This document shows positions 36,501 through 44,400 of a stretch of DNA of 63,640 nucleotides, piece by piece (position 1 is the first letter of the stretch; every line of letters starts with the position of its first letter). Position numbers and translations under genes: made by a program. The notes below the pieces were generated by a model. That model was not told where the DNA came from. It ran no database searches and saw only the letters and a program-made list of their open reading frames with translations. Source of the DNA: CAZMXI01 sp964570205 (GTDB lineage: Bacteria > Planctomycetota > Phycisphaerae > Tepidisphaerales > Tepidisphaeraceae); assembly GCA_964570205.1 (NCBI GenBank), contig CAZMXI010000005.1, forward strand, positions 1 to 63,640, given 5' to 3'.

Positions 36501-36878
36501 TTTGCCAGGTTCAGCTTCGACCCAATCCGACAGCGCCGCGATGTTCACCCGCGCGGACCGCGCCTGCGTGGCTTCATCCATCGCACCGCCGCGGATGCTC
36601 ACGCCGGCGACGCACTGTTTGAATCCTGCCTGTTGAAACTGCTCATGCGCAGCGAGCCGCCTGCCCAGGTCCTCCGGGAAGAACTTCGGGCCCGCCAGTG
36701 CGTAATCCACCGGGCCAAGCCGTTGCACCGCCAGATCGCGCAGGCTCCCTCGCACGCTGTCGCCCACCATCAGCGCCCCGGTCAGCACCGCCGTTGACAC
36801 CGCGATGCCGAGAAGCACAGCCAGGTCTGCCCGACGGAAATGCCACGCCGTCCGCAACATCAGCCACAGCTTGCTCAT
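33561..36878 (-). CDS. Large FtsX-domain ABC transporter permease
   Basis: Membrane component of a MacB/LolE-type ABC transporter, 1105 residues. One N-terminal helix (LAVLLGIAVSTAVLTGALMVG) precedes a large extracytoplasmic domain. A first FtsX-like helix bundle lies at about 500-640 (FSFFLIVAAVLLTAMLLRLN, GMVLAVLGAALGTPAAVGYTA), followed by a second periplasmic region and a C-terminal FtsX bundle (LLGSLGLMLGTIGLAVVLVR, LGFSKSSRVGLVLSENAALL). Two FtsX units in one chain mean it may act without a second permease. Its start overlaps the ATPase gene by 4 bp. Cargo unknown. Confidence 0.87.
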   Translation of the reverse strand: MSKLWLMLRTAWHFRRADLAVLLGIAVSTAVLTGALMVGDSVRGSLRDLAVQRLGPVDYALAGPKFFPEDLGRRLAAHEQFQQAGFKQCVAGVSIRGGAMDEATQARSARVNIAALSDWVEAEPGKCIINDQLAEALNAGNKASALVLTLPAVDDTPRDATFTPRGREDVTSGLRAEVSRVDRSAGMVSLFDLSPSQRTPRNAWVNLRELQNAVEQPGQANLLLVSADGGSDESKLNELLRRQMTLADYGLATTPSDDGKEAVIWSKSTFIPVPAQRAAERASDRTGTPVRQVMVYLVNNVVRLGAGERQAATIHYAIVAGMDRLDGADLADNEVALNAWTAEQLGARVGDHIRLDYYQRQENGDLREVQGAEVFTVARVLPMEGIGADPTLTPEFKGLTDADTIAAWEPPAGLTIDKKLVTDADETYWRDHKAAPKVFMSLRAARKMWGQVWGDVTSLRVPAGNARAFAAALRDEINPAELGLSFMPIRRQQLASASGSTEFSGLFIGFSFFLIVAAVLLTAMLLRLNVEQRARQYGLLSAVGFTPAALRRMALAEGMVLAVLGAALGTPAAVGYTALMVFGLRTRWVDAVGTTAIALHVEPFTLAMGFLASLVIAFLAILWACWRLARTQASRLLAGGWSMGSGRREGRPRLAAMTAAGGIGCGLVLMGLGVMHLVPMQAAFMGGGFALLVGVLAAGAYWLQARPAGSAQWLSILRLALRNAGRYPARSLLSVGLIAFASFVLVTVASMRQEPVSDTHEKASGAGGYQLIVEADVPLTGDPGTEKGREVLGVAEVDSPLWNGAKFTPLRSWAGQDISCLNLTRATSPTILGVPQSMVERNAFAFARTIENATNPWELLNRQESDADVVPVIADEETARWILKLGPGELMPIQDQLGRARRLKLVATLKGSIFQSELLMGEANFLRLFPSQAGYGVVLVEAADADLTALTQLLGAELADFSATIERTSERLSRYLQVANTYLSTFQLLGSLGLMLGTIGLAVVLVRSVVERRGELALLAALGFSKSSRVGLVLSENAALLVLGLVLGTATSLVGILPVVLSAQRAINFADLAVTLGTVLAIGLAVLALAVGVSRRVRPADLRQE

Positions 36879-37591
36879 GCTCCTTCGCCCCCATCCACAC
36901 CCACAAGCCGACCCTCCTCCAGCCGGACCCGCCGGGCGAACATCCCCGCCAACGCGGTGCTGTGCGTCGCCACCACCAGCATCGCCCCATCCTCCCCGGC
37001 CACCGATGCCAGCAATTCTCCCACCGCGTGGCCCGTCCTGGCGTCCAGGTTGCCCGTAGGCTCATCACAAAGCACCAACGCAGGGCGGTTCATCAGCGCC
37101 CGCGCGATGGCCACCCGCTGCCGTTGCCCACCCGAGAGTTCCGAAGGCAGGTGATCCATCCGATCCTCAAGCCCCACCCGCTTCAGCAGCGCCCGTCCAC
37201 GCTCCGCCTGTTCGCGTCCCGCCTTGCCGAGCGGCAACGCCGCCACCAGCACGTTTTCCAGCGCCGTGCATTGCGGCAACAACAGATGATCCTGAAACAC
37301 AAACCCGACCTTCCGGCTGCGGAACCGTGCCAGGTCGCCCTCGCTCATGGCAAAGGGGTCTTCTCCTGCCAGCAAGACCGACCCCCGCGTCGGCACATCC
37401 AGCGTCCCCAGAATGTTCAGCAACGTGCTCTTGCCCGAGCCGCTCGGGCCGAGGACCGCCAGCGAATCCCCCGGCGACAGCGATACAGACACGCCCGTTA
37501 AAACCACCAGCGGCTCGCCCGGCGTCGGGTACTCCTTGTGGATATCCGTGGCTAGCAGATCGGCCGATGTTTTCTTCGCTACTGTAATCAT
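36875..37591 (-). CDS. ABC transporter ATP-binding protein (LolD/MacB type)
   Basis: ATPase that powers the permease encoded directly downstream. The 238 residues contain Walker A GPSGSGKST, the Q-loop FVFQDHLLLPQ, signature LSGGQRQRVAIARAL, Walker B ALVLCDEPTGNLD and the switch histidine in VVATHSTAL. The genes overlap by 4 bp on both sides, so ATPase, permease and the upstream glycosyltransferase form one transcription unit. Confidence 0.93.
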   Translation of the reverse strand: MITVAKKTSADLLATDIHKEYPTPGEPLVVLTGVSVSLSPGDSLAVLGPSGSGKSTLLNILGTLDVPTRGSVLLAGEDPFAMSEGDLARFRSRKVGFVFQDHLLLPQCTALENVLVAALPLGKAGREQAERGRALLKRVGLEDRMDHLPSELSGGQRQRVAIARALMNRPALVLCDEPTGNLDARTGHAVGELLASVAGEDGAMLVVATHSTALAGMFARRVRLEEGRLVGVDGGEGA

Positions 37592-38913
37592 GAAGCCCCT
37601 GCAATGGCCGCCGCCCGCAGCCTCAGACAGTCCTCATATACCTTCAGCATGTTAGCCGCCATGTGATCGTCTAGAAAGGCGGATTCGACCGCCTGCCTGG
37701 CCTTTTCCCCCATGTCCTGCCGCTTTTCGCCATCCCCCAGCAGGACCGCGATGCCCTCGGCCAAGGCTTGCATATTGCCAGGCTCGACCAGCACCCCTCC
37801 GCCGGTCCGCTCGATCAGTTCCGGGAACGCCCCGTGTGCCGGCTTCACCACCGGCACGCCACGAGCCATCGCCTCCAGGACATAGATGCCCTTCGCCTCC
37901 CGATACACGCTCGGCACGCACAGCACGTCAATCGAGTCCATGAACGCGAGCTTCCCCGCCAGATCGACCTCGCCCACGATGTCCACGGAACGGTCCAGCC
38001 CGGCTTCCTCCAGCCGCATGCGCTGCGATTCAAACCACTTCCGCTGCCCCGGACCGAGATAGCCCGCAATCCTCAGCCGGGCGGCCCGCATCGTCGGCAT
38101 ACGCTTGAGTTGAACAAACGCCTCGATCAGCCGATCCACCCCTTTCTCCGGGCAGATCCGCGCGAAGAATCCCACCGTCGGCGGCCTGCCACCTCGCATG
38201 CCCTCACCCAGCGCAAGATGCTCCCGCGTGATCCCCGGATACACCACGTCGATCTGGTCGCCCGGCACGCCCAGGTACTCGCTCATGCGATCGGCGTAAT
38301 ACCGGCTCGTCGCGACAAACCGCGTCACATCGCCAACCTTGCTGCGAATGATCTGCCTCGCCCGCGATCGAAATGGCTCGGTGAGCGCATCCAGGAAGAT
38401 GTCCTCTCCCGTCAACTCGCATACGACAGGGGCCCCCAGCTTCTCCCGCATCAGCCGCGCCATGCCGATGAACATCAGGTTCGGCAGGCTCACCACATCC
38501 GGGCGGCTCTGTTCATCCATGAACTCCACCAGCCGCTCCAGTTCCTTGCGCTGGGGACCCAGTTCGCCTTCCAGGATGCTCAGGGTAAATGGCCCCAGCT
38601 TCGCCGGCGAGCTTTGCGCCCCCATCCGCCCCGCCAGCTTCAGCAGCCACCTGCGGTCGAACAGCCAATCCACCGCCCTTGGGGTCCAGCGGAACAGTTT
38701 CGTGGCATATTGCAGGTACGCATTCACGCCCCCGTAGAACACCCGGTCGATGCTCGCATCGGCCGAATCCGTCCGCAGGGGCGTGTATAGCGGGATCAGC
38801 GTCACCTTGTGCCCCATCCGCCGCAGCGCCCCGGCCAGGGCGTTGTCGCGCAGGCACGACCCGCAGTACATCCCGCCCGCACCCGCAGCCAAAATACACA
38901 CTCTCAAGCGCAT
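37588..38913 (-). CDS. Family 4 glycosyltransferase
   Basis: GT-B glycosyltransferase of 441 residues. The N-terminal domain starts RVCILAAGAGGMYCGSCLRD, and the donor-binding half contains GFFARICPEKGVDRLIEAF, a conserved E-x7-E-like segment (REAKGIYVLEAMARGVPVV) and GVLVEPGNMQALAEG. Acceptor and sugar are unknown. The annotated ATG is only one base from a GGAGG, so translation might start at the TTG two codons later. It is the first gene of an operon with an ABC exporter, which suggests a role in making or exporting a glycosylated envelope molecule. Confidence 0.85.
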   Translation of the reverse strand: MRLRVCILAAGAGGMYCGSCLRDNALAGALRRMGHKVTLIPLYTPLRTDSADASIDRVFYGGVNAYLQYATKLFRWTPRAVDWLFDRRWLLKLAGRMGAQSSPAKLGPFTLSILEGELGPQRKELERLVEFMDEQSRPDVVSLPNLMFIGMARLMREKLGAPVVCELTGEDIFLDALTEPFRSRARQIIRSKVGDVTRFVATSRYYADRMSEYLGVPGDQIDVVYPGITREHLALGEGMRGGRPPTVGFFARICPEKGVDRLIEAFVQLKRMPTMRAARLRIAGYLGPGQRKWFESQRMRLEEAGLDRSVDIVGEVDLAGKLAFMDSIDVLCVPSVYREAKGIYVLEAMARGVPVVKPAHGAFPELIERTGGGVLVEPGNMQALAEGIAVLLGDGEKRQDMGEKARQAVESAFLDDHMAANMLKVYEDCLRLRAAAIAGAS

Positions 38914-38982
38914 CCTCCATCCGGACTCGTGTATATCCTATGCCAGCTCGGGTATATTCCGCGACTCAACGGAAGGAGTTGC

Positions 38983-39924
38983 ATGAAAACGCAGCTTATC
39001 GGCCGAAGTTCGCTGATCTCCACGCGGCTGGCTTACGGCGTGATGCGCATCGTTCCCACGTGGGATCCGAGCAAGCTCACCCCGCAAGATGAAGCCCAGG
39101 GCCGAAAGGCCGTCCTCGCGGCCTATGACGCCGGCTACACCCTGTTCGACAACGCCGACATCTACGGCGGCACATCCTGCGAGAAGGTCTTTGGCGATGC
39201 CTTGAAAGAACACAGGGCGATGCGTGACCATATCGTCATCGCCACGAAATGCGGCATTCGCTTCGCCGATGACCCCGCCGGCACGCCCTTCCGGTACGAT
39301 TTTTCGGCCAGCCACATCCTCTGGTCGTGCGAGCAATCCCTCAAGCGCATGGGCATCGAGACGATCGATCTGTACCAACTGCACCGCCCGGATTTCCTGA
39401 TGAACCCGCACGAGGTCGCCGAGGCGTTCGACAGGCTGCGCGCCGCCGGCAAAGTGAAGGAATTTGGCGTCAGCAATTTCAGTCCATCGCAGGTCTCAAT
39501 GCTTCAGGCGGCCTGTTCGATGCCGCTGATCGTCAACCAGGTCGAAGTCCATCTCGGCAGGTTGGACTGCTTCATCGACGGCACGCTCGACCAGTGCATT
39601 GAGCGGAAGATGACGCCACTTGTATGGAGCCCGCTTGGCGGCGGCATGCTCGGCGATAGCGGCAAGGTTCCCGACAAGCACCCCCGCCGCGAAGTCATGC
39701 TCAAGCTGGTCGTGGCCTTGGATGCGATGGCGAAGAAGCACGCCACCACGCGCACGAATATCGCCCTCGCCTGGCTGCTGAAGCATTCCAGTGGCATCAT
39801 CCCGATCGTCGGCTCCAGCAAGCCGGAGAACATCAAGTCCGCCACGAAGGCCGACGACATCGAGTTGACGCGGGAAGAATGGTATCAGCTTCTCGAAGCC
39901 GCGAGAGGCGAGCGCCTTCCCTGA
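38983..39924 (+). CDS. Aldo/keto reductase
   Basis: NADPH-dependent oxidoreductase, 313 residues, similar to the YdhF branch. The catalytic tetrad is visible: Asp and Tyr in FDNADIYGG, Lys in VIATKCG and His in YQLHRPDF. The cofactor-binding end GIIPIVGSSKPENIKSA is intact. A strong GGAAGGAG precedes the ATG at 38983; a longer open frame upstream overlaps the divergent glycosyltransferase promoter region. Substrate unknown. Confidence 0.9.
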   Translation: MKTQLIGRSSLISTRLAYGVMRIVPTWDPSKLTPQDEAQGRKAVLAAYDAGYTLFDNADIYGGTSCEKVFGDALKEHRAMRDHIVIATKCGIRFADDPAGTPFRYDFSASHILWSCEQSLKRMGIETIDLYQLHRPDFLMNPHEVAEAFDRLRAAGKVKEFGVSNFSPSQVSMLQAACSMPLIVNQVEVHLGRLDCFIDGTLDQCIERKMTPLVWSPLGGGMLGDSGKVPDKHPRREVMLKLVVALDAMAKKHATTRTNIALAWLLKHSSGIIPIVGSSKPENIKSATKADDIELTREEWYQLLEAARGERLP

Positions 39925-40322
39925 TGCGCTTCCGAATCCGACGCCATCGCCATGCCCTGACGGCCTGAGGATCATGAAGCTGTCACTATGGCTGAGGAAC
40001 CGGACGAATTGCCGCAAGGGGCGTCTCGATGCCCCTTCCGAAGGTCCCATAACCTCCACTTCTCCACCTCCTGCGCCAGCGACTTAGTGGATAACTTGGC
40101 CCAAGCGATTTCACCTTTACACATCCTGGAAAATTCCGGCTACCATAACGTTCGCTTTGACCTTTCGTTACGGCCGTCCGAGCGTTGCGATGCCCTATAT
40201 TTAGTGAAGTGCCGATTGACCGATACCAGATATAGTGTATAAAGATTTTCATTGGACACCTCAGTGCGTGTGTGGGCGCCATCCTGATTTTTGGCTAACA
40301 CTTCGGCACTGGATTTGCGAAA
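39925..40322. other. Gene-free region upstream of dcd
   Basis: This 398-bp stretch is richer in A and T than its surroundings. It contains the probable dcd promoter at 40216-40243. An 84-codon open frame at 39988-40242 covers the promoter and has no protein-like features, so I do not call it a gene. No RNA gene was recognised. Confidence 0.5.
40216..40243 (+). promoter_or_regulatory. Probable sigma70-type promoter of dcd
   Basis: TTGACC (40216-40221) and TATAAA (40238-40243) are separated by 16 bp. The boxes match the consensus well, and the region is AT-rich. The predicted transcript starts near 40250, about 70 bases before the dcd ATG. Confidence 0.55.
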
Positions 40323-40892
40323 ATGGACGCCATGGGAATTCTGTGCGATACCCAGATTCGTCAGCTTATTGGCATCGAGCCCTTTGAAGATGCCGTGAAG
40401 CGTCCCGGCCGGATCAGCTTCGGCGTGTCGAGCTACGGCTATGACATCCGCGTCGGCACCGTTTTCAAGATCTTCACAAACGTCAACTCGGCGATTATCG
40501 ACCCCAAGGATTTCACCGAGGACTCCTTCGTCACCGTTGACACCGCCAGAACCGGTAAAGATCACGTCCTGATCCCCCCCAACAGCTTCGCGCTGTGCGA
40601 GACGATCGAATTCGTGAGCGTTCCGCGGGACTGCCTGGCGATCTGTGTGGGGAAATCCACCTACGCCCGGTGCGGCATCATCGTGAACGTCACCCCCATC
40701 GAGCCCGAGTGGCGCGGCAAGATTACGCTGGAAATCTCGAATACGACCCCCCTGCCGGCTAAAATCTATGCCAACGAAGGCATCGCACAACTCCTTTTTC
40801 TCAGGGCCGACCGGGTTTGCGCAAAGAGCTACGCTGACAAGAACGGTAAGTATCAGGACCAGCCAGGGTTAACTCTGCCGCGCGTCGATTGA
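40323..40892 (+). CDS. dcd: dCTP deaminase
   Basis: Converts dCTP to dUTP, feeding dTTP synthesis. The 189-residue protein has the trimeric dUTPase-like fold with GYDIRVG, GKSTYARCGI, VTPIEPEWRG and ITLEISNTTPLPAKIY carrying the catalytic glutamate region; length is normal. It lies just upstream of a small lipoprotein gene and then nrdJ, so deoxynucleotide metabolism is grouped here. A good promoter lies upstream at 40216-40243. Confidence 0.93.
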   Translation: MDAMGILCDTQIRQLIGIEPFEDAVKRPGRISFGVSSYGYDIRVGTVFKIFTNVNSAIIDPKDFTEDSFVTVDTARTGKDHVLIPPNSFALCETIEFVSVPRDCLAICVGKSTYARCGIIVNVTPIEPEWRGKITLEISNTTPLPAKIYANEGIAQLLFLRADRVCAKSYADKNGKYQDQPGLTLPRVD

Positions 40893-40924
40893 CGCTGCGG
40901 CGGCTTCCAGGAGTAGTGGCAGAC

Positions 40925-41263
40925 GTGCGCACCGTTCGTCATAACCTCTTATGTGTCTTCATGTTGGCTACAACGCCGATCCTGGCCGGTTGCCGCCAAC
41001 AGGCATGGCCTCAGGGTGTGCCTGAGGGTGCACGGTTGCTCGCGATGGCGGAAGAGGGCAGCTTGGGCACTATGGCCCCGGCGGATGGCACGGTGTACAT
41101 CGTTGATATGGTCAGTGGGAAGATCGTGTATACCAGCGCCGTCAAGCGAGGCGCGAAGTTTGGTATCAGCGGCCGGACAGGGACTGTGTTTGTGAATGGC
41201 CTCGTGGTGCCGGGCAGCCGGATCGAGCCTGCCCACGCACATCGGGTGTATTTCGAAGGATGA
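40925..41263 (+). CDS. Small putative lipoprotein
   Basis: 112-residue predicted lipoprotein of unknown function. The signal ends in the lipobox LAGC (TTPILAGCRQQ), which Lgt would modify. The mature part is short and beta-rich (GTVYIVDMVSGKIVYTS, GRTGTVFVNGLVV). I chose the GTG at 40925 because an AGGAG lies 11 bases upstream and the resulting signal peptide starts with basic residues; starts at 40889 (TTG) and 40916 (GTG) are possible. It is between dcd and nrdJ and is followed by an intrinsic terminator. Confidence 0.6.
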   Translation: MRTVRHNLLCVFMLATTPILAGCRQQAWPQGVPEGARLLAMAEEGSLGTMAPADGTVYIVDMVSGKIVYTSAVKRGAKFGISGRTGTVFVNGLVVPGSRIEPAHAHRVYFEG

Positions 41264-41279
41264 GGCATGGTTGGTTGGG

Positions 41280-41326
41280 CCGTTGCGGTCGGAGGATCGA
41301 CCGCAACGGAAGGGTTTTGTTTTGCC
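41280..41326 (+). terminator. Intrinsic terminator between lipoprotein gene and nrdJ
   Basis: A perfect 12-bp stem (41280-41291 with 41298-41309) with loop GAGGAT is followed by AAGGGTTTTGTTTT. It begins 17 bp after the lipoprotein stop. It either ends the dcd transcript or acts as an attenuator ahead of nrdJ, which starts 127 bp further on. Confidence 0.75.
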
Positions 41327-41452
41327 GGCGTTCGGATTCCGGCATGTGGGATTGGGCAGAGGATGGATAGGCTGATCGGCAAGAGGCCGGTCTTGCGCGT
41401 GGGCAAGGACCGTCCGCCTGACGAAACAGTCATCAGTACCGGGGACAGGAAC

Positions 41453-44400
41453 ATGAGAATCAGTCGTCGTTTCACGAAGCAGGGCCAGGACGCTCTGGGC
41501 AGCGTCGAATATGAGAAGCGCACCAGCCGGATCAGCAACCCGGACGGCAGCGTTGTGTTTGAGATGCACGATGCTGAAATCCCCAGGAACTGGTCCCAGC
41601 TTGCGACCGACATCATGGTCAGCAAGTATTTCCGCAAGGCCGGCGTGCCGCAGGTTGATGAGCACGGCCAGCCCATCCGTGATGAGAAAGGCAATATCGT
41701 CACCGGGCCTGAGCGCTCGGTGAAACAGGTCGTCCATCGCCTGGCCGGCTGCTGGCGGCACTGGGGCGAGAAGTACGGCTACTTTGACACGGCCGAGGAC
41801 GCCCAGGCGTTTTATGACGAGATCGCGTACATGCTGGTGCACCAGATGTGCGCGCCGAATTCCCCACAGTGGTTTAATACTGGCCTGAACTGGGCTTATG
41901 GCATCACCGGCCCGAGCCAGGGACATTTTTATTGCGATCCGCGCAGCGGTGAACTGCTCAAGGCCAAGGATGCCTATTCGCACCCCCAGCCGCACGCGTG
42001 TTTCATCCAGTCGGTAAGCGATGACCTGGTGAATTCCGGCGGGATCATGGACCTGTGGGTCCGCGAGGCTCGGCTCTTCAAGTATGGCTCGGGCACGGGG
42101 AGCAACTTCTCCCGTCTGCGCGGCGAGAACGAACCTCTGTCGGGCGGCGGCAAGTCTTCCGGGCTCATGAGCTTCCTGAAGATCGGCGACCGCGCGGCCG
42201 GGGCGATCAAGTCCGGCGGCACCACCCGCCGGGCCGCCAAGATGGTCTGCCTGGACCTGGACCATCCCGATATCGAGCAATTCGTGAACTGGAAGGTCCG
42301 TGAGGAGTTGAAAGTCGCGGCGATGGCAGAGGGCATCAGGCGACTGAGCAAGGACCAGCAGGAACTGGCGAAGAAGCTCGGCCTGCGCCTCGACTACGAC
42401 TTCAACGGCGAGGCCTACTACACCGTTTCGGGGCAGAACTCGAACAACTCCGTGCGCATTCCCAATCGCTTCTTCAAGGCGGTCGAGGAGGATGGCCAGT
42501 GGAACCTCACCTGGCGCACCAGCGGCAAACTGGCCAGAAGCCTGAAGGCTCGCGACCTGTGGGACCAGGTTTCATTCGCGGCATGGCGATGCGCCGACCC
42601 CGGCGTGCAGTTTGACGACACGATCAACCAGTGGCACACCTGCCCACGCTCGGGGCGGATCAACGCCTCAAACCCCTGCGTCACGGGCGACACGCGCGTG
42701 CTGACGCCCGGCGGCATCTGGCGCCGCATCGATCAGATGATTCACCTGCCCAGCCGCGTGGTCACCAACCTCGATGGCCAGCAGATTCACCCCACCGACG
42801 GCGCCTTCCCCACCGGCATTCGCGAAGTGTACGAACTGCGCACCGCCGGGGGGTACAGCCTCAAACTCACCCCCGACCACAGGGTCTGGACTCGCGCGCG
42901 CGGATGGGTCGCCACCAAAGACCTGACTACGCGCGACGAAGTGCGCCTGCCGGCCAAGCCCGCCTGCGTCCAGGAAATCGGTGAGCCGCAGGACCCACAG
43001 TTTTTCCAGGTGCTGGGGCTGTTCCTGTCCAGCTCCAATGGCGATTCGTCCGCGCTGCACCTGGAGGCATGCGTCCGGGACTCCGAGCAGATCGACGAGT
43101 TCGCCCATTACGTCGAGGACAACTGGGGCGCCCAGCGCATCTATGACGATGACTACCCCAACGCTCTGATGTGCGACAACGCAGCGCTCGATGAGTCGGG
43201 CAACACGCTGACGACGACCATCGCAAACCGGCGACTGATCAGCCGTCTCGGCGCGTTCATTCGTGTCGAGCGGTTCCAGAGGCGGCTTTCGGATGAGTTG
43301 TTTACGGTCGGGCTCGCGGCCCAGAAGCACTTCCTGCGAGCGTTGTTCACCGCCGACGGCCGTGTCAGCGACGGGGCGGTCGAGCTTGCCTCAACCAGCC
43401 TGGGTCTGCTCGAAGACCTTCAACTGCTGCTGTTGGGCTTCGGCATTCAATCCTCCATCACCGCCGGCAACGCCGGCATGGACAGCGGAGCGCTGTCCGA
43501 TCGACAGATCGCTTCCGAGCGGTCTGGCCAGGAGACCGCGCCGGGCGGAGCCCCGGCCGAACGGGATGGAGCCCAAGATTTCACGGTCCTTCGCCACGCA
43601 GCTTCGAGACGCCACGGCCTGCGTATCGCATCGGGCAGCCTCCGCTTGTTTGCCAGACATATTGGGCTGATGCCCGGACGAAAGCTCGACCAACTCGCCC
43701 AGGCCGTCACGCTCTCGCTCGCCGACGCCCCGCCGCGCGGCGTGCAGGGCCAGCCGGGAAACTGGGATCGCGTCGCCACCATCACCACGCTCGGGAAGCA
43801 GCCGGTGTTCGACCTGACCGAGCCCGTCACCGGCTCGTTCATCGCCAACGGCATCACCGTTCACAACTGCTCGGAGTACATGTTCCTGGACGACACGGCA
43901 TGCAACCTTGCCTCGCTGAACGTCCTGACGTTCTTCGATCCCGAGTCGCGGCGGTTCGACATCGAGGCCTTCCGACATGCCATCCGGCTTTGGACCGTCG
44001 TGCTCGAGGTCTCGGTGCTCATGGCGTCCTTCCCCTCGGAATCCATCGCCAAGCTGTCCTACCGCTATCGCACCCTGGGGCTGGGGTACGCGAATCTCGG
44101 CGCCATGCTCATCCAGGCGGGCATTCCGTACGACTCGCACAAGGGCCGCGCCCTCTGTGGCGCCATCACTTCGATACTGACGGGCGAGTCCTACGCCACG
44201 AGCGCCGAAATGGCCGCCGAGCACGGCGCGTTCCCGGGCTATGACGATAACCGGTCGGATATGCTGCGTGTGGTGCGCAACCATCGCCGCGCCGCCTACG
44301 ATGTCACCGCGAATCCCGCCCAGCGTCAGCGCCTTGGGGATTACGAGGGGCTGGAAATCCGGCCCGTCGGCATCGACGCCAACCAGTTCGCGGAAGACGA

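Noticed and set aside
39988..40242. 84-codon open frame upstream of dcd
   Set aside because: It covers the dcd promoter, has no good ribosome site and its protein shows no domain-like pattern.
41267..41452. Possible cobalamin riboswitch before the B12-dependent reductase
   Set aside because: The region holds a perfect terminator hairpin, but I could not find the B12-box or the expected multi-arm structure. A covariance-model scan would be decisive.
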